Shown: positions 1 through 8,804, numbered from the stretch's first letter. The stretch is DNA of 64,000 nt from Candidatus Scalindua sp. (GCA_030748215.1 JASMMK010000037.1:1-64000); one strand, 5' to 3'. Notes: generated from the letters alone by a model not told the origin. Numbers and translations are program-made.

Positions 1-782
1 TGGTCTCCCAAAAACGATTTAATCCCTTCAAAGACACCCTCTGAATCGTCCACCACAAGTATTTTTATTTCTCTATCAAAGCTGACTATAGCAGTTCTGT
101 CGTAACCCGACGGCAATGGTTCAGAATAGTGTAAAGTATTAATCTTCTTTGTTATGCTGGATATCTTCTGCCCGGACGCTTTTATTCGATTTACACATTC
201 AACAGTTTTCTCAGGGCTACCACCAATTTCTTCCATCAATTTTATATCTTCCAACAGAGATGATAGTGGTTGGTTCAGCTCCTGAGCCTTTGCTCCGGCC
301 ATCTGAAGCAATACCCTGAGACGCTCTTCTTCAATAATCGCTTCATGTTGTTCCAATATTTTATCATTTGCCTTCCTTAACTCAGTATTAGTTCTCTTCA
401 GGGCAATTTTCTGTCCGTGCAACTCAAGAAATATATTAACTTTACTCTGTAAAATATCAGGGTCTAATGGCTTAAACAGATAATCCACTGCACCTTTATC
501 ATATCCTTCAAATATGTACTTCTGTTCTTTGCTGATTGCAGTCACAAAGATAATAGGAATACTCTTTGTTTCCTCGTTTCCGCGCATTATTTCAGCAACT
601 TCAAACCCATCCATATCCGGCATCTGAACATCAAGGAGAACAAGTGCAAAATCATGTTCCAGGACCATAGCCAGGGCATCATTACCGCTTGATGCCTCTA
701 TAATCTCCAATCCTGGCTTAGCCAGTATCTTTCGAAGCGCCAGAAGGTTTGCCAGTTTGTCATCTACAATAAGAATGTTCAT
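1..782 (-). CDS. Receiver / pseudo-DHp / receiver signalling protein (partial, runs off the left edge)
   Basis: About 260 residues are visible from the ATG at 782. Residues 1-120 form a complete receiver domain with the acidic pair D7-D8, phosphoacceptor D51 (LLDVQM), T81 and K104 (FKP). A helical linker at about 120-160 leads into a histidine-kinase-like dimerisation helix, AQELNQPLSS at 166-175. Kinases of this type have HELNQP here, but this protein has Gln167 where the phosphorylated His should be. A second receiver starts at about residue 238 (IKILVVDDSE) with no ATPase domain in between. It is therefore probably a phosphorelay adaptor or response regulator, not an active kinase, unless an ATPase lies beyond the edge. 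It is the third gene of the cheR-cheB operon, 84 bp after cheB, which suggests it acts with that methylation pair. Confidence 0.85.
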   Translation of the reverse strand, partial: MNILIVDDKLANLLALRKILAKPGLEIIEASSGNDALAMVLEHDFALVLLDVQMPDMDGFEVAEIMRGNEETKSIPIIFVTAISKEQKYIFEGYDKGAVDYLFKPLDPDILQSKVNIFLELHGQKIALKRTNTELRKANDKILEQHEAIIEEERLRVLLQMAGAKAQELNQPLSSLLEDIKLMEEIGGSPEKTVECVNRIKASGQKISSITKKINTLHYSEPLPSGYDRTAIVSFDREIKILVVDDSEGVFEGIKSFLGD

Positions 783-866
783 TCTATCTTTCTCGTCCTG
801 TTCATCTCCCAAATAACAGTCTCAAGCCTCTCACATTGTGGTATACGATTGCGTATTATACAACCC

Positions 867-1475
867 TTATCTTTCGCTTTCAAGCTTTCTAAGCAACAGC
901 CCTAGCTCGTCAAGTGGCAACACATAATCAGGGTCAACAGCCGCTATAGCGGCTCTGGGCATCTCCGCCACTTCAGATGTTTCTGGTGTCTGGACAATTG
1001 CAAGACCACCCGCCTCCTTTATTTTTTTCAACCCCCGGCTGCCATCTTTATTCGCACCAGTCAAAATAACCCCGATAAGCTCTTTTCCGTATACTTCTGC
1101 AGCCGATTCGAAAACCACATCTATAGAAGGTCTCGCATAATTAACATGCCCCTCTACTGACATGGAAAATGTACCGTTATCCTCTATCAATAAATGATAG
1201 TTTGGTGGCGCCACATAAACTATTCCTGCCTTGATTTCCTCTTTTTCATCTGCCTGCTTAACATGTATTTTACACTCACCATCCAATGACCGTTCTAAAT
1301 AACCATCAGTCTCTTTGTGTCGGTGCATAACGATAATAATTGAGAGAGCAAATTCAGACGGTAAAACCGACAGAATAGCTTTGATGGCCTTTAAGCCTCC
1401 GGTAGAAACACCTATAACAATTACCTTATATTTGTTGTCCTTTGTTATATAATCATTTCTTAACTTTTGTGTCAT
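867..1475 (-). CDS. cheB: CheB-type protein-glutamate methylesterase, catalytic domain only
   Basis: At 202 residues this covers only the methylesterase domain; the N-terminal receiver of classical CheB is absent. The catalytic triad is visible: Ser24 in GVSTGG, His51 in VMHRH, and Asp144 in GANKDGSRG. Enzymes of this family demethylate or deamidate glutamates on chemoreceptors or related sensors. The gene lies 62 bp downstream of cheR and 84 bp upstream of a receiver protein in the same orientation. This resembles the cheB/cheR/hybrid-kinase clusters found outside flagellar operons. No chemoreceptor, cheA or cheW is visible, so the substrate is unknown. Confidence 0.9.
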   Translation of the reverse strand: MTQKLRNDYITKDNKYKVIVIGVSTGGLKAIKAILSVLPSEFALSIIIVMHRHKETDGYLERSLDGECKIHVKQADEKEEIKAGIVYVAPPNYHLLIEDNGTFSMSVEGHVNYARPSIDVVFESAAEVYGKELIGVILTGANKDGSRGLKKIKEAGGLAIVQTPETSEVAEMPRAAIAAVDPDYVLPLDELGLLLRKLESER

Positions 1476-1537
1476 CTCAGTATTATTAAATTTGAGGTGA
1501 ATATTTTCAATATTTGTTAATTACATCCCGACTCCGC

Positions 1538-2371
1538 TTAGTGTGACACTATTCTTCTATATATTTTCTCGTTCTCAATTACATTTTCAAAATCTTCAGA
1601 GAGTGATGAAAATCTTACGGTTTCTTTGGATCCCAGGCAAAGGAATCCATCCGGGTGAAAGCTATCCCTGAAAAGCCTGAATACGCGGTCTTGTAACTCT
1701 CTATTAAAATAGATTAGTACATTCCTGCACATTATCAAATCCATTTCCCCGAAAACGCTATCCGTTACCAGATTATGATTGGAAAATACAATATTCTTTT
1801 TTAAGGAGTTATCCATAATTGCATTATCATATCTGGCAGTATAATAATCAGCAAAAGATGCAAGGCCTCCGGCCTTTCTGTAATTGACAGTATAGTCTTT
1901 CATCTTTTCAATTGGAAAAATACCTGCTTTGGCTTTATCAAGTACTAACTCATTGGTATCTGTAGCATAAATCAGGGACGATTCGTACACCCCATACTCC
2001 TTCAGCAGGATAGCCGTAGAGTAAATTTCCTCACCGCTGGAACAACCGGCGTGCCACACCTTAATGAAAGGCTGTTTTTTCAGTTCAGATAATACGATCT
2101 CCCTGATTGCCTTGAAGAAAGGTGGGTCCCGAAACATCTCAGTAACATTGATCGTCAGGTCTAAGAGTAATCTATCAAAAAAATTCTTATCGTTAAGTAA
2201 TTTGTGTTGCATTTCAGATATTGTTTTGAGATTTGACTTGGAGAGTTGATTGCGTAAACGGCGTCTTATAGAGGCCTTTGCATAATCCCTGAAATCATAA
2301 CCGTACTTCTGGTAGATTGCCTGCAATATCAGATCGAATTCAATTCTATCATTTTCGTTTGTACTGTCCAT
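1538..2371 (-). CDS. cheR: CheR-type protein-glutamate O-methyltransferase
   Basis: 277 residues, normal for CheR. An N-terminal helical domain (residues 1-80) is followed by a SAM-dependent methyltransferase fold. The SAM-binding motif HAGCSSGEE is at about residue 106, and a late motif CRNVLIYF at about 215. CheR methylates receptor glutamates and is opposed by the CheB encoded next. It is the first gene of the minus-strand operon and follows the consensus promoter at 2426-2453, giving a leader of roughly 50 nt. Confidence 0.92.
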   Translation of the reverse strand: MDSTNENDRIEFDLILQAIYQKYGYDFRDYAKASIRRRLRNQLSKSNLKTISEMQHKLLNDKNFFDRLLLDLTINVTEMFRDPPFFKAIREIVLSELKKQPFIKVWHAGCSSGEEIYSTAILLKEYGVYESSLIYATDTNELVLDKAKAGIFPIEKMKDYTVNYRKAGGLASFADYYTARYDNAIMDNSLKKNIVFSNHNLVTDSVFGEMDLIMCRNVLIYFNRELQDRVFRLFRDSFHPDGFLCLGSKETVRFSSLSEDFENVIENEKIYRRIVSH

Positions 2372-2425
2372 AGCAGCTCTAAAACGTGAAAACTGTTTTA
2401 CTCAAATTTACATAAACGTCTTAGG

Positions 2426-2453
2426 ATTATACACTTGACGATAATCATGTCAA
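2426..2453 (-). promoter_or_regulatory. Sigma-70-type promoter for the cheR-cheB operon
   Basis: On the minus strand a perfect TTGACA (2453-2448) and a perfect TATAAT (2431-2426) are separated by 16 nt. The predicted start is near 2419, about 48 nt before the cheR ATG. Confidence 0.65.
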
Positions 2454-2607
2454 CAATACGTCTTAAATCCATCTCACCTGTCTATCTCACTGAGAGCCCA
2501 CTATAAAATATATATTCACGAAAGTTAATTATAAGTCAAATAATAATGAATTTAACTATAAGAGCTAATACTAAAAAGACTTAAGTAATATTTTCATTGA
2601 CAACCTA

Positions 2608-3735
2608 ATGTCACTGTATAAAATTATCCGTAGATACACCGATAATAGCTACAGCAAAAGTAACTGGTTAGGAATGAAACGTATGGAAGACACTAAACAC
2701 TCAGATTATAAAAACTCACTTAGGCTCAGAGAAGAGCCTGAGCTTTGGAGAATTATTGGCAGTAGCAAAGAGATCAAGGACGTTCTCTCAAAGATACAGA
2801 CTGTCCTGGAAAGCGATGTGCCAGTGGTTATTCAGGGAGAAACCGGTACTGGAAAGGAACTGGTTACAAAAGCCATCCATTACAGAGGTCCAAGAAGCAA
2901 GCAGTCCTTATGCACTATAAACTGTGCGGCAATTCCTGAAAATTTGCTGGAGAGCGAATTAATGTGACATGAGAAAGGCTCATTTACCGGAGCAATCCAA
3001 CAACAAATAGGCAAGCTTGAACGCGCAAATAAGGGAACTCTCTTTTTGGACGAAATAACCGAGATGCCTCTTGCCATGCAGGCAAAAATCCTGCGCGTAA
3101 TTGAAGAGCAGGTATTCGAGAGAGTGGGTGGACAGAAATCTATCAAAACAGATGTACGTATTATTTCTGCAAGTAATAAAGAATTATTAGATGAAGTTAG
3201 TTCTAAAAACTTCAGAGAGGATCTCTATTATCGTCTTAACGTCTTTCGAATTCACATCCCCCCATTGCGTGACAGAAAAGACGATATTCCTGAACTGGTT
3301 GATGTTTTTGTAAATAGATTCGGAGCATTATCAGGAAAGAAAATAAACAAATTAGACCCTTCAACCATGGACAAGCTGACAAATTACCGTTGGTCTGGTA
3401 ATATCAGGCAACTTCAGAACAGCATCAGAAGAGCTATCCTTATAACAACTAATGATACGCTCCTCCCGGAACATTTTGATTTCCCGGATCTGGACGCAAA
3501 TGGTTTGAGAATGATTGAATCCCTTGAAGATGGACTGTCTAAATTGGAAGCTGCGCTGCGAAGAGGAGATGTACTACCCTTAAGTGAAGTTGAGGAGATT
3601 TTTATCAGAAGAGCACTGAACGCAACGAATGGTAATATATCTGCAGCATCTGAAAAATTAGATATCGGCAGATCCACTGTCTATAGAAAGATGCAGGAAT
3701 ACGGAATAAAAATAGAAGAGTATCAAACATCGTAA
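2608..3735 (+). pseudogene. Sigma-54-dependent transcriptional activator interrupted by an in-frame TGA
   Basis: The frame encodes a stand-alone enhancer-binding AAA+ protein. Walker A GETGTGKE is at residues 77-84, the GAFTGA loop appears as GSFTGA, Walker B is GTLFLDEI, and a Fis-type helix-turn-helix is at the C-terminus (NGNISAASEKL). There is no N-terminal receiver domain. Codon 120, at 2965-2967, is TGA and sits where the family has the Gly of ELFGHEKG; the preceding codon is ATG where Phe is expected. The frame is otherwise unbroken to 3735. The ATG at 2608 opens the longest frame, but the ATG at 2683, with AGGA about 9 nt upstream, looks a better start. Truncation before Walker B would abolish ATPase function, so this is a pseudogene unless the TGA is recoded or miscalled. 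Confidence 0.8.
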
Positions 3736-3817
3736 AAGTTTGGATTTTTCATTGATCTGGTTCTCAATGTCTTTTTCTTTACCATAAAAAACTGGTGCAA
3801 TCTCTGGGGGACATAAC

Positions 3818-5017
3818 ATCAAGCACTCAACCAATCAAAACTTTTATGGCCTTATCTGGGGGCTGTCAATTGCAGCAATCATATCCCTACTGTATTTCAC
3901 AGGAGTTTTCAACCGTCTTGAAAAACTTCTTTATGACTGGCGTATCACACACAATACTCACAAAAGCACTCCTAATGTACCAAAGATCGCCATAATAGGT
4001 ATTTCAGACAAAGACATGGAACATCTGGGAAGGTGGCCATGGCCCAGGAACCGTTATGCAGAATTACTTTACTATCTGAAAGAAGGCGGTGCCGGAACTA
4101 TTGCCTTTGATATGTTCTTTGATCTGCCTGATGTAGAAAGCATCAAAAACGACGTGGCATTATCAGAAGCTGCCAGCGACAATGGCTCAACTATTTTTCC
4201 TGTCTGGAGCCCTACCGCTAATCTTATGAGGTCAAGACCGGCAGACGGAATCTATAAAGGAAGGTTAAGTAAAAACATTGAGATGATCGCCGATTCAGCT
4301 AAAGGCATAGGGCATCTAAACGTTTTCTATGACAGTGATGGTGTAGCGCGGAGTACACCCGTCCAGATAGCAGGTACCGATAATAGTGAGAGGTTTATAC
4401 CTCTTTCTCTTGCTGTTTTCCTGGAACACATGGGTATTACTCCACAGATGGAATTTAATCCCGGAAACTCATTAAAAATTGGAAACCTGGATATACCCCT
4501 TGACTCAAGGAGTTGTATACCAATCAATTATATTGATTTTGAAAAACAGGTACATATTTATCACGGAACAAATATCAAGTGGATAGAGAAGCTTGGCCAG
4601 GAAAAGCCCATAACCTTATACTCTTTTTATGACTTATCTCCACAGAATGAAAACAGAGTGTCCGCAGATCAATTCAAAGATAAAATTATTATTATAGGAG
4701 TTGCAACTCCGGGATCAGAACAAGATGTCCATGTTACTCCATTTGGCCGCAAATTTGGCATATTCATCCAGACAAACCTTCTTTACAATTTATTGACAGA
4801 TAGACTCATCTCCATTCCCGGGCCTTTCTACACAATCTCAAACCTGATCACAACACGTTCAAATGTCTTCACAGTCTATGTCACGGCACAGATAACTGAA
4901 GACGATGTGTCTGATCCTCCTAATACTACGGTGTATGCAGAAAAGCGAATCCTGGCAATTGTTGACCGTTCAACAGACCCGATCAAGGTGAGATATTTCA
5001 GGTGGCTTGTGGAGTGA
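3818..5017 (+). pseudogene. CHASE2 sensor protein, start codon lost, C-terminus replaced by an unrelated fragment
   Basis: The frame reads as an N-terminal transmembrane helix (about 3845-3900) and a full extracytoplasmic CHASE2 domain (IAIIGISDKD, GRWPWPRNRYAEL, IAFDMFFDLPD, GIFIQTNLLYNLL). CHASE2 normally precedes more membrane helices and a cyclase, kinase or GGDEF output domain. There is no ATG, GTG or TTG in this frame between the upstream stop at 3785 and the ATG at 4016, which lies inside the domain. A good ribosome site (GGGGGA, 3806-3811) stands 6 nt before ATC at 3818, exactly where an ATG would be expected. After about 4835 the protein turns into SNLITTRSNVFTVYVTAQ and ends EKRILAIVDRSTDP...RWLVE. 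That tail looks like the end of a planctomycete secretion/pilus-type protein and not a CHASE2 output domain. Confidence 0.7.
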
Positions 5018-5045
5018 TGAAGAGAGAGGCAAGAAGCAAGAAAAT

Positions 5046-5098
5046 GAGGTATTAAAAAATTCCTTAATACCTCCCTGTCCGCCAGTCTGTTAGGCGGA
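5046..5098. repeat. Two adjacent hairpins downstream of tatA
   Basis: GAGGTATTAA (5046-5055) pairs perfectly with TTAATACCTC (5064-5073). TCCGCC (5078-5083) pairs with GGCGGA (5093-5098). Both lie between the ends of the converging CHASE2 remnant and tatA. They may end transcription or protect mRNA 3' ends; neither is followed by a clear T-run. The 16-mer at 5075-5090 recurs exactly at 17914-17929. Confidence 0.5.
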
Positions 5099-5122
5099 AA
5101 TCCCTTAATTAACAACCAACGC

Positions 5123-5350
5123 TTACTTTACTTCAACATCTTCCTTGTCAATATTCTTAATATCTTCTTTTACATCGTCAACCTCATCATTGACGCCCTT
5201 TAAACCCTTCTTAAATTCTACGAATCCTTTTCCGATTGACCTCATAGTACCCGGAAGCCTTTTACCAAAAATCAACAGAGCAACAACCAGAATGATAATC
5301 CACTCAAAACCGCCCGGAATACCAAACCACCCAATTGGAATATTAAACAT
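5123..5350 (-). CDS. tatA: Sec-independent protein translocase TatA/TatE family
   Basis: 75 residues: a short periplasmic start, one transmembrane helix (about residues 16-29, WIIILVVALLIFG), the Gly hinge and LPG turn, an amphipathic helix rich in Lys and Gly (GKGFVEFKKGL), and an acidic tail. This is the standard TatA layout. TatA forms the pore-like part of the twin-arginine translocase that exports folded proteins. No tatC or tatB is nearby, so the partners must be encoded elsewhere. A good ribosome site (GGAGGTG, on the minus strand) precedes the ATG. Confidence 0.9.
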   Translation of the reverse strand: MFNIPIGWFGIPGGFEWIIILVVALLIFGKRLPGTMRSIGKGFVEFKKGLKGVNDEVDDVKEDIKNIDKEDVEVK

Positions 5351-5546
5351 TTTAAATCACCTCCGATTTACACCTCGAAATAAATAATGACCCTAAACTT
5401 AATCTATTTACTGCCACATGTCAAACTATTTTAATAGAAGTATAATCGAATTCAGAGGTTAGGAAACATACCGCGCGATACTAGAGTCCTCCCCGTCCGA
5501 ACGGCTTGCAAACCAAACTTTGTCATAATCAAAAATAATGGCCTTT

Positions 5547-5629
5547 TGTCATTCTGAACGAAGTGAAGAATCTAATGTTTACAATAGCTTAGATAATCGA
5601 GATTCTTCGGCTAAAGCCTCAAAATGACA
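5547..5629. repeat. Palindromic intergenic repeat
   Basis: TGTCATTCTGA (5547-5557) matches the reverse complement of 5619-5629 at 10 of 11 positions. Inside it, AAGAATCT (5566-5573) pairs perfectly with AGATTCTT (5600-5607). The sequence resembles the dispersed TCATTCTGAACGAAGTGAAG family of palindromic repeats seen between genes in many bacteria. It is probably a non-coding mobile or REP-like element, and no other full copy is visible in the window. Confidence 0.6.
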
Positions 5630-5828
5630 TTACGACACAGTCTCTTGACCGGGCGGGTCGAAAGAGAAGGACATTTGCAATTACTCCTTTCAATCGTCAA
5701 TCTACAATATTAAATATTCAATCCTTAAACTCGCAACACTTTTCCAACTGACGCCAAGTATAGTTCGTACCTGCTTCATACCCATTCTTACCCTGTTGAC
5801 TTTTTTCTAATGCATGATTAATTATAGG

Positions 5829-5986
5829 TTCTTTCCAACACTTGGGAAGAGTTTACATATGTACCAGGATGGTGCAAGGAAAGAGTCATGAAATTCCTGA
5901 ATTCTACATGGAAGTGGGTATAAGGGAATTTAGCCTTACTGATGGAGATGTTTAACGTGAACGTCTTTGCAGTAAGGCTTTTTTTA
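5829..5986 (+). ncRNA. Candidate structured small RNA with an intrinsic terminator
   Basis: Three consecutive hairpins can be drawn. The first pairs TTCTTTCC (5829-5836) with GGAAAGAG (5878-5885) and has an inner CTTGG/CCAGG stem (5841-5845 / 5864-5868). The second pairs AAATTCC (5891-5897) with GGAATTT (5925-5931). The third is the terminator at 5932-5986. A TTGACT box at 5796-5801 followed by an AT-rich region at about 5819-5827 could be its promoter. It reads opposite to both neighbouring genes, so it is not a leader or trailer of either. I do not recognise an Rfam family; it does not look like 6S, tmRNA, SRP RNA or RNase P. Confidence 0.4.
5932..5986 (+). terminator. Intrinsic terminator
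   Basis: A perfect 10-bp stem, AGCCTTACTG (5932-5941) with CAGTAAGGCT (5970-5979), has an inner AGATG/CGTCT helix and is followed directly by a run of seven T (5979-5985). The T-run is on the plus strand, so the terminated transcript runs left to right. Confidence 0.8.
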
Positions 5987-6019
5987 TTTACCAGACAAGA
6001 AATAGAGGAAGGAAAGCGA

Positions 6020-6991
6020 TTACCTGTCTCGTTTCACTACGTAATCACCTAATTCTATTAGTGAGGTTTTGCAAGCTGAATCTGGAATGATGGATAGTCC
6101 GTCCTGCGCATCCTTTACCAGCCGCCTTGCGGTTTCGTATGCGTAGTCTACTGCATCATGTTCTGCAAGCAGGTCAGCTATTGCGGCTTTTGAATCTTTA
6201 CTGTTGTTCTGGAAGATAAGTTCAAGCGTGCTTTCTCTGCGATCTGTCGGAAGTTTATCAACCAGCCTGATAAATGGCAGTGTCAGTTTGCCAATCTGGG
6301 CATCCAGATTCATCGGTTTTCCCATTTTCTCCTCTGAACCTACAACATCCAGGCAATCGTCAATTATCTGGAATGCCATTCCGATCTTTGAACCGTAATT
6401 GGTAAGCACCTCGATCTGCTTTTTATTTGCCCCGGCAGAAATTGCTCCTAATTTACAACTGGCAGCACAAAGAGAAGCCGTTTTACGCTCAATAATGCTT
6501 AGATACTCAGATTCCGTAACTCCGGCATCGTAGCATCTTAAAAGCTGGACCATTTCACCTTCACACAGGGTATTGATGGTCTGGGACATTATGAGTGTTG
6601 ACACTTGTGAATCGAGGGCAGAAAGTATGGTATATGCACGTGAAAAGAGATAATCACCAAACAGGATGGAAATTTTACTCCCCCATTTTGTATTCATAGT
6701 CTCGATGTGCCTTCTTACCACTGCTTCATCAATAATATCATCGTGTACAAGGGTTGCCGTATGGATAAGTTCCACAACTACTGCTAAATCAATATGTTGC
6801 GGAATTAAGCCGCCTGCACATTGACCTGACAGTAAAAGCAGTGCGGGACGTAATCTTTTACCCTGTATCTTGCTGATATGAAAAACTAAATCTGATAGGC
6901 GCTTGTCTGCCGGAGACAAATCACTGTAGATTCGCTCCTCAACTTCGCGCATTTGATCTTTCAAAGGTGCTAAAATAGCATCCGTACTCAT
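6020..6991 (-). CDS. Long-chain trans-polyprenyl diphosphate synthase
   Basis: 323 residues, typical of octaprenyl/heptaprenyl-type synthases, which extend farnesyl diphosphate with isopentenyl units for the quinone side chain. The first aspartate-rich motif DDIID is at residues 84-88 and the second DDCLD at 211-215. Small residues Ala79 and Thr80 just before the first motif favour a long product, and Lys170 contacts substrate. The exact chain length cannot be read from sequence. It follows bioD by 135 bp and has its own promoter (7049-7077), so it need not depend on the upstream operon. Confidence 0.9.
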   Translation of the reverse strand: MSTDAILAPLKDQMREVEERIYSDLSPADKRLSDLVFHISKIQGKRLRPALLLLSGQCAGGLIPQHIDLAVVVELIHTATLVHDDIIDEAVVRRHIETMNTKWGSKISILFGDYLFSRAYTILSALDSQVSTLIMSQTINTLCEGEMVQLLRCYDAGVTESEYLSIIERKTASLCAASCKLGAISAGANKKQIEVLTNYGSKIGMAFQIIDDCLDVVGSEEKMGKPMNLDAQIGKLTLPFIRLVDKLPTDRRESTLELIFQNNSKDSKAAIADLLAEHDAVDYAYETARRLVKDAQDGLSIIPDSACKTSLIELGDYVVKRDR

Positions 6992-7048
6992 CTAGTATAA
7001 GACTCCTAACTGTTTCCTGTTTCGAGTTAATTTATAAACGGGCTGAAT

Positions 7049-7077
7049 ATATTATCAGGAACTCAAAAAAATGTCAA
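7049..7077 (-). promoter_or_regulatory. Promoter for the polyprenyl synthase gene
   Basis: On the minus strand TTGACA (7077-7072) is followed after 17 nt by TAATAT (7054-7049). The start codon is at 6991. Confidence 0.5.
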
Positions 7078-7126
7078 TTGTGTTTTATTCCATTGAGTCA
7101 CCTATATATGTGAGTCAACAATTTAC

Positions 7127-7831
7127 CTAAGTCTCTTTTCTCATTATCTTTGATATGTCTATTTCCCTGCGAAAGTCTTCAACGATGTCACCATAAATGC
7201 AATCCTCAACAGATACATTTTCTTTGAAAGGAATAGTTCCAAGAACAGGAACAGATGAGTATTTCTCTATTTCCCGTACAAAATCGTCCCCATTCTTCAA
7301 CATATTTATCACAATTCCCTTTATTCTTAGATTTCTATTCCTGGCATATTCAATCGTTAAAAGGGTATGATTTATTGCACCCAGATAATCTCCAGTCACT
7401 ATTACGAGTGCCAGATCCATCTTACGAGCCAGGTCAGCTACAAAGTGGGTATCATCAATGGGGACCATGAGGCCACCAACTCCTTCAACAACAACAAAAT
7501 CATGTCTGTTCGTAAGCGCTTCGTACGCTTTCAATATCTTGTCAATGTCAATCGGGATTCCGGCCTTTGATGCTGCAATCGTTGGCGCTATCGGTGGTTT
7601 GAGAAGGATGGGATTTACAAGGGCATCATCATCAGTACTATCAATTATTTTTCTCAGATACACTGCATCTCCAGAGACAAGTTTGTTCTCTATCTCCTTT
7701 GCACCTGATGCAACCGGCTTCATGACACCAACGTCCAGGCCATGTGCCTTCATTGACGCAGCTATTGCGCCGGCAATCACAGTCTTGCCTACTCCTGTGT
7801 CACATCCAGTTACAAATACTCCTTTTTCCAT
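7127..7831 (-). CDS. bioD: ATP-dependent dethiobiotin synthetase
   Basis: 234 residues, full length. The protein opens with the P-loop GCDTGVGKT (residues 9-17). KPVASG and the later EGVGGLMVPI motif are typical of BioD, which closes the ureido ring of dethiobiotin from diaminopelargonate, CO2 and ATP. No other biotin gene is in the window. It sits 30 bp after the SAM-cleaving enzyme gene on the same strand and is probably cotranscribed with it. Confidence 0.93.
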   Translation of the reverse strand: MEKGVFVTGCDTGVGKTVIAGAIAASMKAHGLDVGVMKPVASGAKEIENKLVSGDAVYLRKIIDSTDDDALVNPILLKPPIAPTIAASKAGIPIDIDKILKAYEALTNRHDFVVVEGVGGLMVPIDDTHFVADLARKMDLALVIVTGDYLGAINHTLLTIEYARNRNLRIKGIVINMLKNGDDFVREIEKYSSVPVLGTIPFKENVSVEDCIYGDIVEDFRREIDISKIMRKET

Positions 7832-7861
7832 AAATCAGTCTTTTATATCGTTGAATCCTTA

Positions 7862-8662
7862 CTAATTTCCCAGAATCAGCTTATCACCTTTTTTTAATTT
7901 TAAGACTTTTCCGGCGTTGCCCAGATTCACTGATATTTCCAGATAACCGGAACTTCCAAATATTGCCAATGCTTCGTTATCACCCACATTTGCATAAGAG
8001 CGACAAATACCGTTAATCCTCTTCCTACCCATAGTGATTGACACTCTTTCCGTTCCAATCTTCATCCTGTCAACAACTTCCTTATTAACGTTAGTAATGA
8101 GATTACCAAAACTATCCACATATATAATTTCAGCCGTCAACTTCCCTTCCGGAGAAAGAATCGGTTTCGGCAGACTGATTTCCTTTGCCTTGTCAACTCT
8201 TTCACCGAGTTCCTTATGGATGACCCCTTTGGAGAGATGCGCAGCTACGGGCGCAAAGATATCACGTCCATGAAATGTATCACTGAGCCTAGGCAAGAAA
8301 AGCTTACCGTTAGTAACCTCTCTAATAGACGAAGATTTCTCCTTCTCAATAACAAACGAGAGCACTCCATTATCAGGTGCGAGGAACAAATAATCCTTCG
8401 TTTTTAAACAGAGAATTTTTCTGTCGCTCCCTACTCCCGGGTCAACGACAACCACGTGGATCGTCCCCTTAGGAAAGTAATTATACGAATTATTAAGAAC
8501 ACAAGCCGCCTGAAAAATATCCTGGGCAGCTATTGTATTGCTAATGTCAATTACACTTGCCGATGGGTTGATATTTGATATTACGCCCTTCATAACACCC
8601 ACATATCCATCTTGTAAACCAAAATCGGTAATTAACGCTATTGTTGATTGTTTTTTAGGCAT
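7862..8662 (-). CDS. S-adenosyl-L-methionine hydroxide adenosyltransferase family (DUF62)
   Basis: 266 residues. The start, ALITDFGLQDGYVGVMKGVI, and the later VVDPGVGS and APDNGVLS motifs are hallmarks of the DUF62 family. Members cleave SAM to adenosine and methionine using water or hydroxide; the fluorinases and chlorinases belong to the same fold. This protein lacks the insertion typical of fluorinase, so the hydrolytic activity is more likely. It lies between a radical SAM gene and bioD. A role in SAM turnover would fit but is inference. Confidence 0.88.
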   Translation of the reverse strand: MPKKQSTIALITDFGLQDGYVGVMKGVISNINPSASVIDISNTIAAQDIFQAACVLNNSYNYFPKGTIHVVVVDPGVGSDRKILCLKTKDYLFLAPDNGVLSFVIEKEKSSSIREVTNGKLFLPRLSDTFHGRDIFAPVAAHLSKGVIHKELGERVDKAKEISLPKPILSPEGKLTAEIIYVDSFGNLITNVNKEVVDRMKIGTERVSITMGRKRINGICRSYANVGDNEALAIFGSSGYLEISVNLGNAGKVLKLKKGDKLILGN

Positions 8663-8804
8663 ATTAAAATATTTTCCCCTCTATTCTACAAAGTATATTC
8701 TTGCCAGACCATTTCTACAAATATTACGAATTTTATTTTACTGCATCCACAGCCTTAATGCAATCGTCGATAACTACATGTGTCTTGCATTTAAAAACCC
8801 AGTC

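Larger units (their letters stand above)
5351..6019. other. Intergenic region with a palindromic repeat and a possible small RNA
   Basis: No protein-coding ORF is convincing here. The stretch holds the presumed tatA promoter area near 5360-5450, the palindromic repeat at 5547-5629, a possible promoter at 5796-5824, and a plus-strand structured transcript candidate ending in a strong terminator (5829-5986). Confidence 0.7.

Noticed and set aside
2597-2622. TTGACA and TATAAA boxes in front of the sigma-54 activator
   Set aside because: The spacing is only 14 nt, too short for a standard promoter.
8725-8800. Possible ferredoxin-like remnant after the AmrS-like gene (minus strand, VVIDDCIKAVDAVK)
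   Set aside because: Too short, no start codon and only one or two cysteines; resemblance may be chance.
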